Source: VXNJ01 sp009840625 (lineage in GTDB: Bacteria; Chloroflexota; UBA11872; VXNJ01). Taken from it: a stretch of 64,000 nucleotides of DNA. Positions 8,592-17,036 of this stretch are shown here, piece by piece. The DNA lies in the NCBI GenBank assembly GCA_965207915.1, contig OZ242304.1:1736001-1800000 (forward strand). Reading direction: 5' to 3'. The position numbers and the translations under genes are program-made. The stretch's first letter is position 1; the number at the start of each line of letters is the position of its first letter. The notes beneath the pieces are model-generated. The model searched no databases. It was not told the DNA's origin and saw only the letters and a list, made by a program, of their open reading frames with translations.

Positions 8592-10256
8592 ATGAAGCGG
8601 AACGTTTCCATGCACCTAGCCCATGCGACGAATCGGTTGCGCGCGCCGCTGGCTGCAGTGTCCGTCCTGGCGCTGGCGCTGGCTGCGGTCTGGCTTTTTG
8701 CAAATTCGGAAAACGCTCGCGGGCAGACCGACCTGGGTGCCTGCGAACTCTCGCCCTGGCTGCTCGACGCGCTGCTGGATGATGCAAATTACGACCTGCC
8801 TTCGTACCGGTGCGATGAACTGGAACTCGACGGTCTGGCAATCTGGGACTTTTCGACGCTTCCGTCAGCACTGGAGCGCAGATTGCCGGGCAGGTTTTCG
8901 ATTTCGGATTCCGACTACAAACTGCTGCTGGAACTCAGCGACTTCAACGAGGACTCCGTGCCCCAGGACCTCATCGGGTTCGGTGAACGGGGCGAAGTCC
9001 GCCTCATTGACCTGACCGGAACCGGCTACCGAATCTCGGACGTCGATTTCCGCAACATCCCCATAGGCACCGGCATCGCGCTCACGGTCAGCGGTTCGGC
9101 CCGGACCGGCTTTCAGACCGACGTTTACTCGACCAAAGAAAACCGCATGGGCTACGTTTCGGTCGCGTTTCCGGGGGTACTGGAATCGGACCAGGATTCA
9201 CTGGTCGTCAGCGCCACGGTTGACGCCGATTCGGACGAGCGGAACCTGATCGAAATCGGCCAGAACATGCTCCTTAACGGGGACGCCCGCAATGTCGTCT
9301 ATTACTGGCCGGTCTACGTCGAATCCGACAACGACAACGACCCGGACTGGGACTTCGAGCTTGAAATCGACGCCGACGCCGACGCCTACCGCGAGCGCGA
9401 CGGGACCGGCCGCCGCGAATCGGTGGACCTGACCGACGTGCTGGACATTTCGGTCGCCGAAATCGTAGTCAGCGACGCCGACGCCCCCAGGGTCCTGGTC
9501 TCTGACCGCAGCAGCCTGGTGGAGGATGCGATCGAGGACGCGCTGGATGACATAACTTCGATAACCCACCGCGGCGACGACATCACCCTCAAGGACCTGT
9601 CGGCGATCACTTCCCTGGATCTGGAAGACACGGACGACGGCCGGACATTCGCGTTAAGCAGCGGCGATCTCGAAGGCCTGAGCGGGCTGACAAAGCTGCA
9701 CCTTAAGGGCGCCAGCAGGCTCCCGCGTGGAATCTTCGACGGGGTGGGAGACCGCGATCGCGGCGTGGTGATCGACTTCTCCCGGAATTCGCCCCACGAA
9801 AGCGGCGATCCTAGGGGTGGCAATTACGATCTGGACAGCATCCCCGGCTACATCCTCTCCGACATCGAGTCGCACCAGACCCTGATCCTGACCGGGCAGA
9901 AGGACTCCAGCGGCAATTCGCTGGTTACCGGACTGGACCAATCCAGTTACCGGGCCCGGCCGGGCGAGTCCTTCGCGGTCACGGTGCCGGTCTTCTACAG
10001 CGGTGACGCAGAGGAATCTGAAAGCTATTACGTCGTGGCGCAATTGCCGTACGACTTCGCCGAAAACACCGAACCCATCGTGGATAAGGACGATCTCGGC
10101 GGGATCATCGCGCTGCATGACGACGACGTGGCCCGGACCATGATCATGGTTCCCGAAGAAGTGGACGAAGACAAGGGCCAGTGGGTCCTGTTCGTTTTCG
10201 AAGGCAGCGACGAGGATCTTGCTGCGCTGGTCGACTGGGCCCTGATTAACCCCTGA
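8592..10256 (+). CDS. Secreted Asp-rich protein with a degenerate leucine-rich repeat
   Basis: This 554-residue protein has a long basic N-region, a hydrophobic core PLAAVSVLALALAAVWLFA and a likely cleavage site after ARG, so it is exported by Sec. The mature part is strongly acidic, with Asp-rich stretches such as DNDNDPDWDFELEIDADADA near residue 260 and DAIEDALDDI near residue 345. Around residues 360-405 one leucine-rich-repeat-like unit is visible (LEGLSGLTKLHLKG...LPRGIFDGV), resembling bacterial LRR proteins of the L-P-x-G-x-F-D-G-L type. The C-terminal region may be another beta-rich domain. The ATG at 8592 puts the signal peptide first. Function unknown; the acidic runs suggest calcium binding, which is inference. 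Confidence 0.75.
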   Translation: MKRNVSMHLAHATNRLRAPLAAVSVLALALAAVWLFANSENARGQTDLGACELSPWLLDALLDDANYDLPSYRCDELELDGLAIWDFSTLPSALERRLPGRFSISDSDYKLLLELSDFNEDSVPQDLIGFGERGEVRLIDLTGTGYRISDVDFRNIPIGTGIALTVSGSARTGFQTDVYSTKENRMGYVSVAFPGVLESDQDSLVVSATVDADSDERNLIEIGQNMLLNGDARNVVYYWPVYVESDNDNDPDWDFELEIDADADAYRERDGTGRRESVDLTDVLDISVAEIVVSDADAPRVLVSDRSSLVEDAIEDALDDITSITHRGDDITLKDLSAITSLDLEDTDDGRTFALSSGDLEGLSGLTKLHLKGASRLPRGIFDGVGDRDRGVVIDFSRNSPHESGDPRGGNYDLDSIPGYILSDIESHQTLILTGQKDSSGNSLVTGLDQSSYRARPGESFAVTVPVFYSGDAEESESYYVVAQLPYDFAENTEPIVDKDDLGGIIALHDDDVARTMIMVPEEVDEDKGQWVLFVFEGSDEDLAALVDWALINP

Positions 10257-10277
10257 TCGCCTCCTGCCGGGAGCGAT
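10256..10277. terminator. Possible hairpin terminator between convergent genes
   Basis: ATCG-c-CTCC, loop TGCCG, GGAG-CGAT forms an 8-bp stem with one bulged C. It sits between the convergent secreted-protein gene and fabH. There is no T-run, so intrinsic termination is uncertain. Confidence 0.35.
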
Positions 10278-10284
10278 TCGCCCG

Positions 10285-11262
10285 CTAGGAACCGGTCCTT
10301 AGCAGCGCGCCGGCCCAGGAGAGCCCGGCCCCGAACGCAACCAGCATGACCAGGTTCGATTCGGCAAGACGTCCGCTGGCGTCCGATTCGGCCAGGGCGA
10401 TCGGTATTGAGGCCGCCGACGTGTTTCCGTAGCGCTCGACGTTTACCACGAATCGCTCCATCGGCAGACCCAATTGTTCGGCGGCTGATTTGATGATCCG
10501 GACGTTGGCCTGGTGGGGAACGATCAGGTCCAGGTCCTCTACTGCCACGCCGGCTTTTTCGGCGGTCGCCACGACCGTGTCGGTCAATGCCCTGGTCGCG
10601 AACTTGTAGACCTCGCGACCGTCCATCTGCAGATCTAGCGATCCATTTGCGCCGGGAAATTGGTCGAGCAACCCGTAGCTGTTGGCACGGTAAAGCGACC
10701 CTGCCCCGCCCCCGTCCGAACCAAGCGAAAACGCCAGGAACGAGCGGTCCGCGCCGCCGCCGTCGATCACCGCCGCGCCGGCCCCGTCGCCAAACAGGAC
10801 GCAGGTCGACCGGTCCGACCAGTCCAGGATGCGCGACATGGTCTCGGACCCGATGACCAGCGCGTTGCCCACCTGGCCGGTATCGACCATCGCCGTGGCC
10901 AGCGAGAGCCCGTAGATAAAGCCGGTGCAGGCGGTGTTGATGTCTATTGCGCCGGCCGTACGCGCCCCGAGCGAGTCCTGGACCAGATTGGCAACCGCCG
11001 GCGATCCCAGGTCCGGGGTCATTGTGGCAACTATCACCAGCTCGACCTGCTCGGGTTGCAAACCGGCCTGCTCCAATGCCGCGCGGCCGGCGCCAAGCCC
11101 CAGGCTGAAGGTGGATTCGTCGTCTGCGGCGATTCGACGCTCGCGGATGCCGGTGCGGCTCCAGATCCACTCGTCGGACGTGTCCACGATCTGGGCCAGA
11201 GCATGGTTTGTGCGCGCCTGTTTGGGCAGGGCCATGCCCAGGCCGGCTATTCGGGCGGGCAC
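10285..11262 (-). CDS. fabH: 3-oxoacyl-ACP synthase III (KAS III)
   Basis: KAS III starts fatty acid synthesis by condensing acyl-CoA with malonyl-ACP. The triad is visible: Cys112 in NTACTGFIYG, His250 in VPHQANVRI and Asn280 in ERYGNTSAAS. At 325 residues the length is normal. The GTG start at 11262 directly abuts the stop codon of the upstream flavin reductase gene (11263-11265), so the two are translationally linked. acpP and rsmG lie further upstream on the same strand. Confidence 0.95.
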   Translation of the reverse strand: MPARIAGLGMALPKQARTNHALAQIVDTSDEWIWSRTGIRERRIAADDESTFSLGLGAGRAALEQAGLQPEQVELVIVATMTPDLGSPAVANLVQDSLGARTAGAIDINTACTGFIYGLSLATAMVDTGQVGNALVIGSETMSRILDWSDRSTCVLFGDGAGAAVIDGGGADRSFLAFSLGSDGGGAGSLYRANSYGLLDQFPGANGSLDLQMDGREVYKFATRALTDTVVATAEKAGVAVEDLDLIVPHQANVRIIKSAAEQLGLPMERFVVNVERYGNTSAASIPIALAESDASGRLAESNLVMLVAFGAGLSWAGALLRTGS

Positions 11263-11757
11263 CTAGGTACGCGCGTACTTTCCGTCGAAGAAGACCAGCG
11301 ACGCCCTGGCGTCGGCTTCGCGAGCGTATTCGACGAGACCAACGAAGACGGTATGGTCGGCGACCTCGAATTCTTCCTGCACCCGGCAGTCGAGGTGCGC
11401 TACCGCACCCGCAAGCAGCGGAGAACCGGTCGAACCCAGTTCGTAGCGGTGATGCCGGAATTCGTGAATGGGTTGAGCTGCCGGGTCGTTGTCGGCAAAA
11501 CCGGACGAGACGTCGGCCTGGTCGTGACCCAGGATGCTCACCGCAAAGCACCCGGAATTCTTGATCATCTGGTTACAGTGCGCGGAGTGGGCGATACAGA
11601 CCAGCACCAGCGGTGGGTCAAGCGAGACGGAAGTGAACGAGTTGACCGTCATCCCGTGCGGGTTGCCCCCGTCCGAGGTGCTTACGATGGTCACCCCGGT
11701 CGGGTAGTGTCGCATGACCGCGCGCAGGCGGGCGCCGATTTCGGAAGTCTCGCTCAA
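11263..11757 (-). CDS. Flavin reductase-like FMN-binding protein
   Basis: This 164-residue protein is a flavin reductase-like domain protein with a split-barrel fold. The family's FMN-binding region is visible as GMTVNSFTSVSLDPPLVLVC near residues 35-54, after TGVTIVST, and a conserved H-x-L-D-C-R-V strand lies near residue 120. Members reduce FMN/FAD for two-component monooxygenases or are themselves oxidoreductases. It is placed between acpP and fabH with zero spacing to fabH, which suggests a role near fatty acid or polyketide-like synthesis. The substrate cannot be predicted. Confidence 0.85.
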   Translation of the reverse strand: MSETSEIGARLRAVMRHYPTGVTIVSTSDGGNPHGMTVNSFTSVSLDPPLVLVCIAHSAHCNQMIKNSGCFAVSILGHDQADVSSGFADNDPAAQPIHEFRHHRYELGSTGSPLLAGAVAHLDCRVQEEFEVADHTVFVGLVEYAREADARASLVFFDGKYART

Positions 11758-11876
11758 CTGCCCACCTTACCGCGACTGCCTCCGCCTGGCACCGGCGCAT
11801 TGAGCGGCAATGCCGGGCGGGCAGGTTCAGTGCCACGCGCCGGCGGCGCCAGGCGCCCCGACAAGCGGCGATCCCA

Positions 11877-12113
11877 CTACTGGTGTTCTTCGATGTAACG
11901 GACGGCGTCGCCGATCGAGGCGATTTCCTGGGCGTCCTCGTCCGGGATTGAAAGATCGTAATGTTCTTCGAGCTCCATGATCAGTTCGACCAAGTCCAGC
12001 GAATCGGCGTTAAGGTCGCCCTGGAACGTGGTGTCCATGGAAAGGGAATCTTTATCGACGTTGGGGAGCGTGTTGCTGATTACGTCCGCCACGTCGTCAA
12101 AGGTCGAGGCCAT
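11877..12113 (-). CDS. acpP: Acyl carrier protein
   Basis: This 78-residue acidic protein carries growing acyl chains as phosphopantetheine thioesters. The modified serine is in NADSLDLVELIMELE, the standard DSLD motif at the start of helix II. The length and acidity are typical of AcpP. The start is an ATG at 12113 preceded by an AAGGAG-like site. It is the first fatty acid gene of the minus-strand acpP-flavin reductase-fabH group and lies downstream of rsmG. Confidence 0.95.
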   Translation of the reverse strand: MASTFDDVADVISNTLPNVDKDSLSMDTTFQGDLNADSLDLVELIMELEEHYDLSIPDEDAQEIASIGDAVRYIEEHQ

Positions 12114-12248
12114 TTGCAGTGGGGCTCCTTAAAACCGGCTGCGGCCATGCCCAATTGTGCAGTCAGGGCCCGCTCAAGCATCCGGCGAAAATTCTAGTTT
12201 GCAGGGACGGAAGGTCTCTCCCTGCGCCCGGCAAGATGATAGGCGGTT

Positions 12249-12902
12249 TTAGCCCCGGCCCGGGTTCGCCGCCAACGTTCCGGCCGGAAAGGCGACGGCG
12301 ATCCGCCCGGAACGCAGCCCGGGCAGGTGGTAGCGGGCGACCCCCAGCGGTTCCGGCCGTTCCGACGCGGGCCATTCGGCCATCTGGTCGCAGGTCAGAT
12401 AAAGGACCACCACCCCCTTCTCCCGCACCAGGCCGCGGCACAACTCAAGGGCCCTCGGAGGTGGCGCCAGGGCGCGAGCCACGGTCGCGTCAAATAGCCC
12501 CGCGTGCCGGGCCGCATCGTCCTTTTCGGGTCGGGCGTTATCGACCTTGAGCTGGCTGACGAACCGGTCCAGCAACCGGGCTCGCCCGCGGCGCTCCTCG
12601 AACAGGGTCAGATGCCACCGGTGGCGGGCGATCGCCAAGGGGATTCCCGGCAGGCCGGCGCCCGACCCCACGTCGGCGATCCGGGGTGCGGGCCGCTGAA
12701 CCAGGAGGGCGTCGAGAAGCGGGGCCGCGGCCAGCGAATCGAGGATGTGCGATTGCCAGCTCTGCCGGACCGGCGAGCGAGCGACGTAGCCGCGCACGGC
12801 GGCGTCCGATACCAGCATCCGGTTGAAGCGTTCGAGCAACCGCCGGGAACCTGGCGGCAGGGCGGCGAAGACCTCTTCCAAATTCGGGGCAATGTCGATC
12901 AT
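12249..12902 (-). CDS. rsmG: 16S rRNA m7G527 methyltransferase
   Basis: RsmG (GidB) methylates N7 of G527 in 16S rRNA using SAM. The 217-residue protein has the Rossmann SAM-binding motif DVGSGAGLPGIPLAI near residues 84-98, preceded by the family segment QSWQSHILDSLA. It also has the downstream LFEERRGRARLLDRF region that normally reads E-x-x-x-K-R. The ATG at 12902 is preferred over an upstream frame start at 12947, which adds a Pro/Gly-rich tail. Divergent from the HIT gene, with about 80 bp between starts. Confidence 0.9.
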   Translation of the reverse strand: MIDIAPNLEEVFAALPPGSRRLLERFNRMLVSDAAVRGYVARSPVRQSWQSHILDSLAAAPLLDALLVQRPAPRIADVGSGAGLPGIPLAIARHRWHLTLFEERRGRARLLDRFVSQLKVDNARPEKDDAARHAGLFDATVARALAPPPRALELCRGLVREKGVVVLYLTCDQMAEWPASERPEPLGVARYHLPGLRSGRIAVAFPAGTLAANPGRG

Positions 12903-12980
12903 TGGGCCTCCCGCCGGCGGACCGGCGGGCCGGCGGGCCGGATACATAATCGGGAGCAGCGGTGATTGCGGGGAGAGAAC

Positions 12981-13481
12981 TTGGACAGGCTCTGGAGCCC
13001 GTGGCGGATGCAGTTCATTAAGGATTCAGCGCCCAGGGGTTGCCCCTTCTGCATCGATCCCGATCCGCAGGCGGCTCCGGAGGGGCTGGTGGTGGCCAAG
13101 GGGAGCAAAGTGTTTGCGGTGCTGAACCGGTTCCCCTACAACACCGGGCACGTGCTGATCCTGCCCTACCGCCACGTCGGCGAACTGGAGGATCTCAGCG
13201 ATCCGGAACTGGACGAACTCGGCCGGTTCACCCGGGCCACGGTGACCGCGCTCCGGTCTGCGTACAGCCCGGCCGGATTCAACATCGGGGCGAACCTGGG
13301 TGGCACGGCCGGGGGAAGCATCCCGGACCACCTTCATTACCATGTCGTGCCGCGTTTTCCCGGGGACACCAATTTCATGTCCGTCCTGGGCGAAACCAAG
13401 GTCCTGCCGGAGGAATTGCCGGACACGGTGACCAAGTTGCGTCGCAGTTGGCCCCTGGGGCTTCCCGAACGCGACGACTAG
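12981..13481 (+). CDS. HIT family nucleotide-binding protein
   Basis: This 166-residue protein belongs to the histidine triad superfamily, subgroup resembling Ap4A phosphorylase/hydrolase-type proteins. Key features are the N-terminal LDRLWSPWRM segment, a zinc-type CPFC motif, NTGHVLILPYRHV and the triad DHLHYHVVPR near residues 113-122. The TTG at 12981 is chosen because GGGGAG lies five bases upstream and the product then begins MDRLWSPWRM, as in homologues; another TTG at 12966 would be too close to the site. Its stop codon overlaps the lepB stop codon on the other strand. Confidence 0.9.
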   Translation: MDRLWSPWRMQFIKDSAPRGCPFCIDPDPQAAPEGLVVAKGSKVFAVLNRFPYNTGHVLILPYRHVGELEDLSDPELDELGRFTRATVTALRSAYSPAGFNIGANLGGTAGGSIPDHLHYHVVPRFPGDTNFMSVLGETKVLPEELPDTVTKLRRSWPLGLPERDD

Positions 13482-14029
13482 GCGGCAAGCTTGAGGATCG
13501 GATCGGGTACCGTCCGGGCCTGATCGATCGGCCAATACACGAGTACCACCTTGCCGACGATCGCTTCGCGCGGGACCGGTCCGAAGCTGCGCGAATCCTG
13601 GCTCACCGAGCGGTTGTCACCCAGCACGAAATAGGCTCCGGCGGGCACGGCGGTCGAAGCCAAGTTGGATGTCTCGAGGTCGCCCAGATACTGGGATTCG
13701 TCAAGTTCGCGACCGTTGATCAGGATCTGGCCGTCGCGGATGGCGATCTCCTCGCCGGGCAGCCCGATCACGCGCTTTAGCAGCTCCTCGGTGGGTTTTC
13801 CGGGCCGGTAGAGGACCACCACGTCGCCGCGCTGCGGGGAACCCAGGCCGTAGGAGGCCTTGCTGACCAGGGCGTACTCGCCGGGCTCGAAACTGGCCTG
13901 CATGGAGCGGCCGTCGATCGAGAACGTCTGCACGAAAAGGCGTGCCCCGAAGAAGATGACCAGCGCAAGCAGGATCGTCTCGGCAATCTCAAACAACGCC
14001 GGTCGCCGGTCGGCCAGCGGACCGATCAC
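13478..14029 (-). CDS. lepB: Signal peptidase I
   Basis: This 183-residue membrane-anchored protease removes Sec and Tat signal peptides outside the membrane. It has one N-terminal transmembrane segment (ETILLALVIFFGARLFV), the catalytic Ser in DGRSMQASFEPGE, the catalytic Lys in LLKRVIGLPGE and the box E region GDNRSVSQDSRSFG. The size suits a Gram-positive-type enzyme. The start is GTG at 14029. It is divergent from lspA, and together they handle ordinary and lipoprotein signal peptides. The stop codons of this gene and the HIT gene overlap in a shared CTAG. Confidence 0.93.
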   Translation of the reverse strand: MIGPLADRRPALFEIAETILLALVIFFGARLFVQTFSIDGRSMQASFEPGEYALVSKASYGLGSPQRGDVVVLYRPGKPTEELLKRVIGLPGEEIAIRDGQILINGRELDESQYLGDLETSNLASTAVPAGAYFVLGDNRSVSQDSRSFGPVPREAIVGKVVLVYWPIDQARTVPDPILKLAA

Positions 14030-14092
14030 TTCCGCCCCCGGCGGGATAATTGATCCCCGTCGATTGCGGCCGTTAGAACGAAGGTCGGGACC

Positions 14093-14635
14093 CTGGCCAA
14101 ACCGATTGACCCAACGCTCGAGCAGGCCCCGCGGATCGGGTGGCGGGCGTACCTTCCCACCCTGGCGGTTGCGCCGCTTATCGCGGCTCTAGACCAACTG
14201 AGCAAAGTCGTTATCGCGGACCTGTTGGACGAGCGTCCCGGTCAGGCCCTCTGGGTAATTGAGCCGTTGCTGAGACTCCGACTGGTGCACAACGACGGTA
14301 TCGTATTCGGCATCTTTTCGGGCGCGCTTTCGTCTTGGGTGACGATCTTGTTCGTGCTCGCCGCGCTTGCTGCGGTCATCGCCATTTTTCTCAGATACCT
14401 GCGCCAGCCCACCCTGCTGGCGCGGATCGTACTCGGATGCATTATCGGCGGCGCGGCCGGTAACCTCATCGACCGCTTCCGGCTGGGACACGTAGTCGAC
14501 TTCGTCGACCTGGGGTGGTGGCCGGTATTTAACCTGGCCGATTCGGCGATCAACGTCTCCATGGTGGTCCTGGTGGTACTGGTCATGTTCGGCAAGCTGG
14601 AGCGCGATCCCCAGGCCCTGCCGCCGACCGCATGA
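14093..14635 (+). CDS. lspA: Lipoprotein signal peptidase II, apparent CTG start
   Basis: LspA cleaves prolipoprotein signal peptides after lipidation. Conserved features are DQLSK in TM1, NDGIVFGIFSG, GGAAGNLIDRFRLGHVVDFVD and FNLADSAINVS; the last two carry the catalytic aspartates. The first ATG/GTG/TTG in frame is TTG 14225, which lies after DQLSK and would remove TM1. The frame is open upstream to 14054 without any ATG/GTG/TTG. CTG at 14093, eight bases after AAGG, is the best candidate and gives 180 residues. The stop overlaps the rluD start (ATGA). The start is the uncertain part; the function is clear. Confidence 0.88.
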   Translation: MAKPIDPTLEQAPRIGWRAYLPTLAVAPLIAALDQLSKVVIADLLDERPGQALWVIEPLLRLRLVHNDGIVFGIFSGALSSWVTILFVLAALAAVIAIFLRYLRQPTLLARIVLGCIIGGAAGNLIDRFRLGHVVDFVDLGWWPVFNLADSAINVSMVVLVVLVMFGKLERDPQALPPTA

Positions 14636-15588
14636 ACCCGGCGCAGGGACCGGCGCTGCGCTTTACGGCATCCGAGGCCGACAACGGTGAAAGGCTCGAC
14701 CGCGCGCTGACCGCGCGCCTGCCGGATCAAAGCCGCTCGGCGATCCAGAAGCAGTTGCACGCCGGCGCCGGCACCATAAATGGGCAGATCGCGCGGCCGG
14801 CGCGCCGGATCTCGGCCGGCGACGAGATCGAATTCATGGGCGCCCCGACCGAAATGATCGACATCGTCGCCCAGGATGTCGCATTTGAGGTGCTGGACCG
14901 GGATCAGGGAGTGCTGGCGCTCGTGAAGCCGGCCGGCCTTTCGGTCCATCCGGGCCCCGGCCACCCCGACCGAACCCTGGTCAACGGTCTGCTGCACCGC
15001 TACCCGCAAATCGCCGCCGTCGGCGGATCGGTGCGGCCCGGCATCGTGCACCGGCTGGACCTGCAGACCTCCGGGGTGATGCTGGCGGCGCTCACCGAAG
15101 AAGCATTCCTGCACCTTCAGGCCGAATTCGCCGCGCGGCGGGTCGCCAAGACCTACCTGGCGATTTGCCGCGGCGTACCAGAACATCCGCAGGCGCTGAT
15201 CGAAGCGCCCATTGGGCGGTCGGTGGAGAACCGCCGGGCGCAATCGGTCCGGTCGGCACGCGGCCGCCCGGCCACGACCGCCTACCGGGTTCTCGCAGCG
15301 GCCGAAAGAACGGCGCTACTCGAGATCGACCTGATCACCGGCCGCACCCACCAGGCGCGAGTGCACCTGGCGGCGCTGGGCCATCCGCTGCTGGGCGATT
15401 CGCTCTACGGCGACGGATCCGGCGCGCGGAGGCATATGCTGCATTCGCGCGCGGTCGAAGTTGCCCTGCCGGACGGTGAAATGCGGCGGTGGCGGTCGGA
15501 GCCGCCGCCCGATTTCATTGCCACCCTGGAGCGGATTGGACTGGACTGGGAGTCAACCGATTGCAACAATCCGGCGCAATCAAGATGA
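14632..15588 (+). CDS. rluD: 23S rRNA pseudouridine synthase, RluD family
   Basis: This 318-residue enzyme converts uridines to pseudouridine in large-subunit rRNA. An N-terminal S4 RNA-binding domain (ERLDRALTARLPDQSRSAIQKQL) is followed by the RluA/RluD catalytic domain. The catalytic Asp lies in IVHRLDLQTSGVML, and the late motif LITGRTHQARVHLAALGHPLLGD is present. It overlaps lspA by four bases, an lspA-rluD arrangement common in many bacteria. The exact target uridines cannot be fixed from sequence. Confidence 0.93.
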   Translation: MNPAQGPALRFTASEADNGERLDRALTARLPDQSRSAIQKQLHAGAGTINGQIARPARRISAGDEIEFMGAPTEMIDIVAQDVAFEVLDRDQGVLALVKPAGLSVHPGPGHPDRTLVNGLLHRYPQIAAVGGSVRPGIVHRLDLQTSGVMLAALTEEAFLHLQAEFAARRVAKTYLAICRGVPEHPQALIEAPIGRSVENRRAQSVRSARGRPATTAYRVLAAAERTALLEIDLITGRTHQARVHLAALGHPLLGDSLYGDGSGARRHMLHSRAVEVALPDGEMRRWRSEPPPDFIATLERIGLDWESTDCNNPAQSR

Positions 15589-15700
15589 ACCCACGCCCCG
15601 CTGCGGCCGGCGCCCGCCGGTCGGATCCGCGATCGTCCGACTCTGTCCTTGGAATCCGGCCGCATCCGGGCGGAATTGAGCAACTGAGAGAACCTAACCG

Positions 15701-16846
15701 ATGATCGAACAGTTCAAGATCAACGTCGAAGATCCGGTGCTCGCGGATCTGAGCGAGCGCCTGCGGCGGACCCGCTGGCCGGGCGAGATCGAAGGCGCCG
15801 GCTGGGAATACGGTTCGTCGCTCGGGTACGTCCGCGAACTCTGCCACTACTGGCAAACCGACTTCGACTGGCGCGCCCAGGAGCGGAGACTCAACCAGTA
15901 CCCGCAGTTCTTGGCCGAAATCGACGGGCTGAAGATCCATTTCGTGCACGTGCGCGGCCAGGGCCCGAACCCCAAGCCATTAGTGCTCACCCACGGCTGG
16001 CCCAGCACGTTCGTCGAACTCGAAAAAGTCATCACCCCGCTGGCGGACCCGGCTGCGGTCGGTGCCGATCCGAGCGCCTCTTTTGACGTGGTCGTGCCGT
16101 CGCTGCCCGGATATGGCTTCTCCGACCAGCCGCGCCGGCCCGGCATGGATCCCTTTCGGATCGCGGCAATCTGGCGCAGATTGATGACCGAAGTCCTGGG
16201 CTACGAACGGTTTCTGGCCCACGGCGGCGATTGGGGTGCCATGGTATCGACCGCGCTGGGTCGGGACCACGCCGACGTTGTGGAAGGGCTGCACCTACAT
16301 TTCCTGGCCGCCGCCGGCGAATTCCCGGGATTGGACGAAAGCTCGCTGTCGTCCGACGAGCGCCGATTCCTGGCCGGGCGGACGCGATGGCAGGCCCAGG
16401 AGGGGGCGTACTCCCACCAGCACGGCACCCGCCCCCAGTCGCTTGGCTATGGGCTCACCGACTCCCCGGCCGGTTTGGCGGGCTGGATCGTGGAGAAGTG
16501 GCGCGCCTGGAGCGACTGCGGCGGCGATATCGAGTCGCGTTTTTCCAAGGACGAATTGTTAACTCACTTGACGATCTACTGGGCAACCAACACGATCGCA
16601 TCCTCGATCCGGCTCTACTACGAACGCCAGCAGGCCCCGCCGCTGCTCGATCCCGCCCGGCCGATCGCCGTGCCAACCGCTTTCGCCCGCTTTCCGGTGG
16701 AAATCTCCCACCCGCCGCGCGAATGGGTGGGCAGGTTCTTCGATCTGGTTCGCTACACCGAAATGCCGCGCGGCGGACACTTCGCAGCCTCCGAGGAACC
16801 GGAACTGCTGGCGGCCGACATCCGGGACGCGTTTTTCGGCGACTGA
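15701..16846 (+). CDS. Epoxide hydrolase with N-terminal EHN domain (copy 1)
   Basis: This 381-residue alpha/beta hydrolase carries an epoxide hydrolase N-terminal (EHN) segment over residues 1-110 (DLSERLRRTRWPGE, then YWQTDFDWRAQERRLNQYP). The oxyanion region is LTHGWPSTFVE, the nucleophile Asp lies in HGGDWGAMVST and the late catalytic His is in MPRGGHFAASEEPE. Members hydrolyse epoxides to diols; the juvenile-hormone type EHN family also includes bacterial enzymes. A closely similar copy follows 190 bp downstream. The start is an ATG. No signal peptide is seen. Confidence 0.9.
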   Translation: MIEQFKINVEDPVLADLSERLRRTRWPGEIEGAGWEYGSSLGYVRELCHYWQTDFDWRAQERRLNQYPQFLAEIDGLKIHFVHVRGQGPNPKPLVLTHGWPSTFVELEKVITPLADPAAVGADPSASFDVVVPSLPGYGFSDQPRRPGMDPFRIAAIWRRLMTEVLGYERFLAHGGDWGAMVSTALGRDHADVVEGLHLHFLAAAGEFPGLDESSLSSDERRFLAGRTRWQAQEGAYSHQHGTRPQSLGYGLTDSPAGLAGWIVEKWRAWSDCGGDIESRFSKDELLTHLTIYWATNTIASSIRLYYERQQAPPLLDPARPIAVPTAFARFPVEISHPPREWVGRFFDLVRYTEMPRGGHFAASEEPELLAADIRDAFFGD

Positions 16847-17036
16847 CGGATCGCTACGGCGGCTATCGCGCCGAATGGCAATTCCAATGGCCATCCCGGC
16901 CCGAAGCCCGGAACCGTCATCCTTGCGCGAATGGGGCGTCCGGGCGGGGCCCAGAATAGTCCCGGTCGGATCGTTCGGCTGACCAGAAAAAAGCCGGACG
17001 TTGCCTGTCGCCCATGAACGCCGAAGGAATCCGAGC

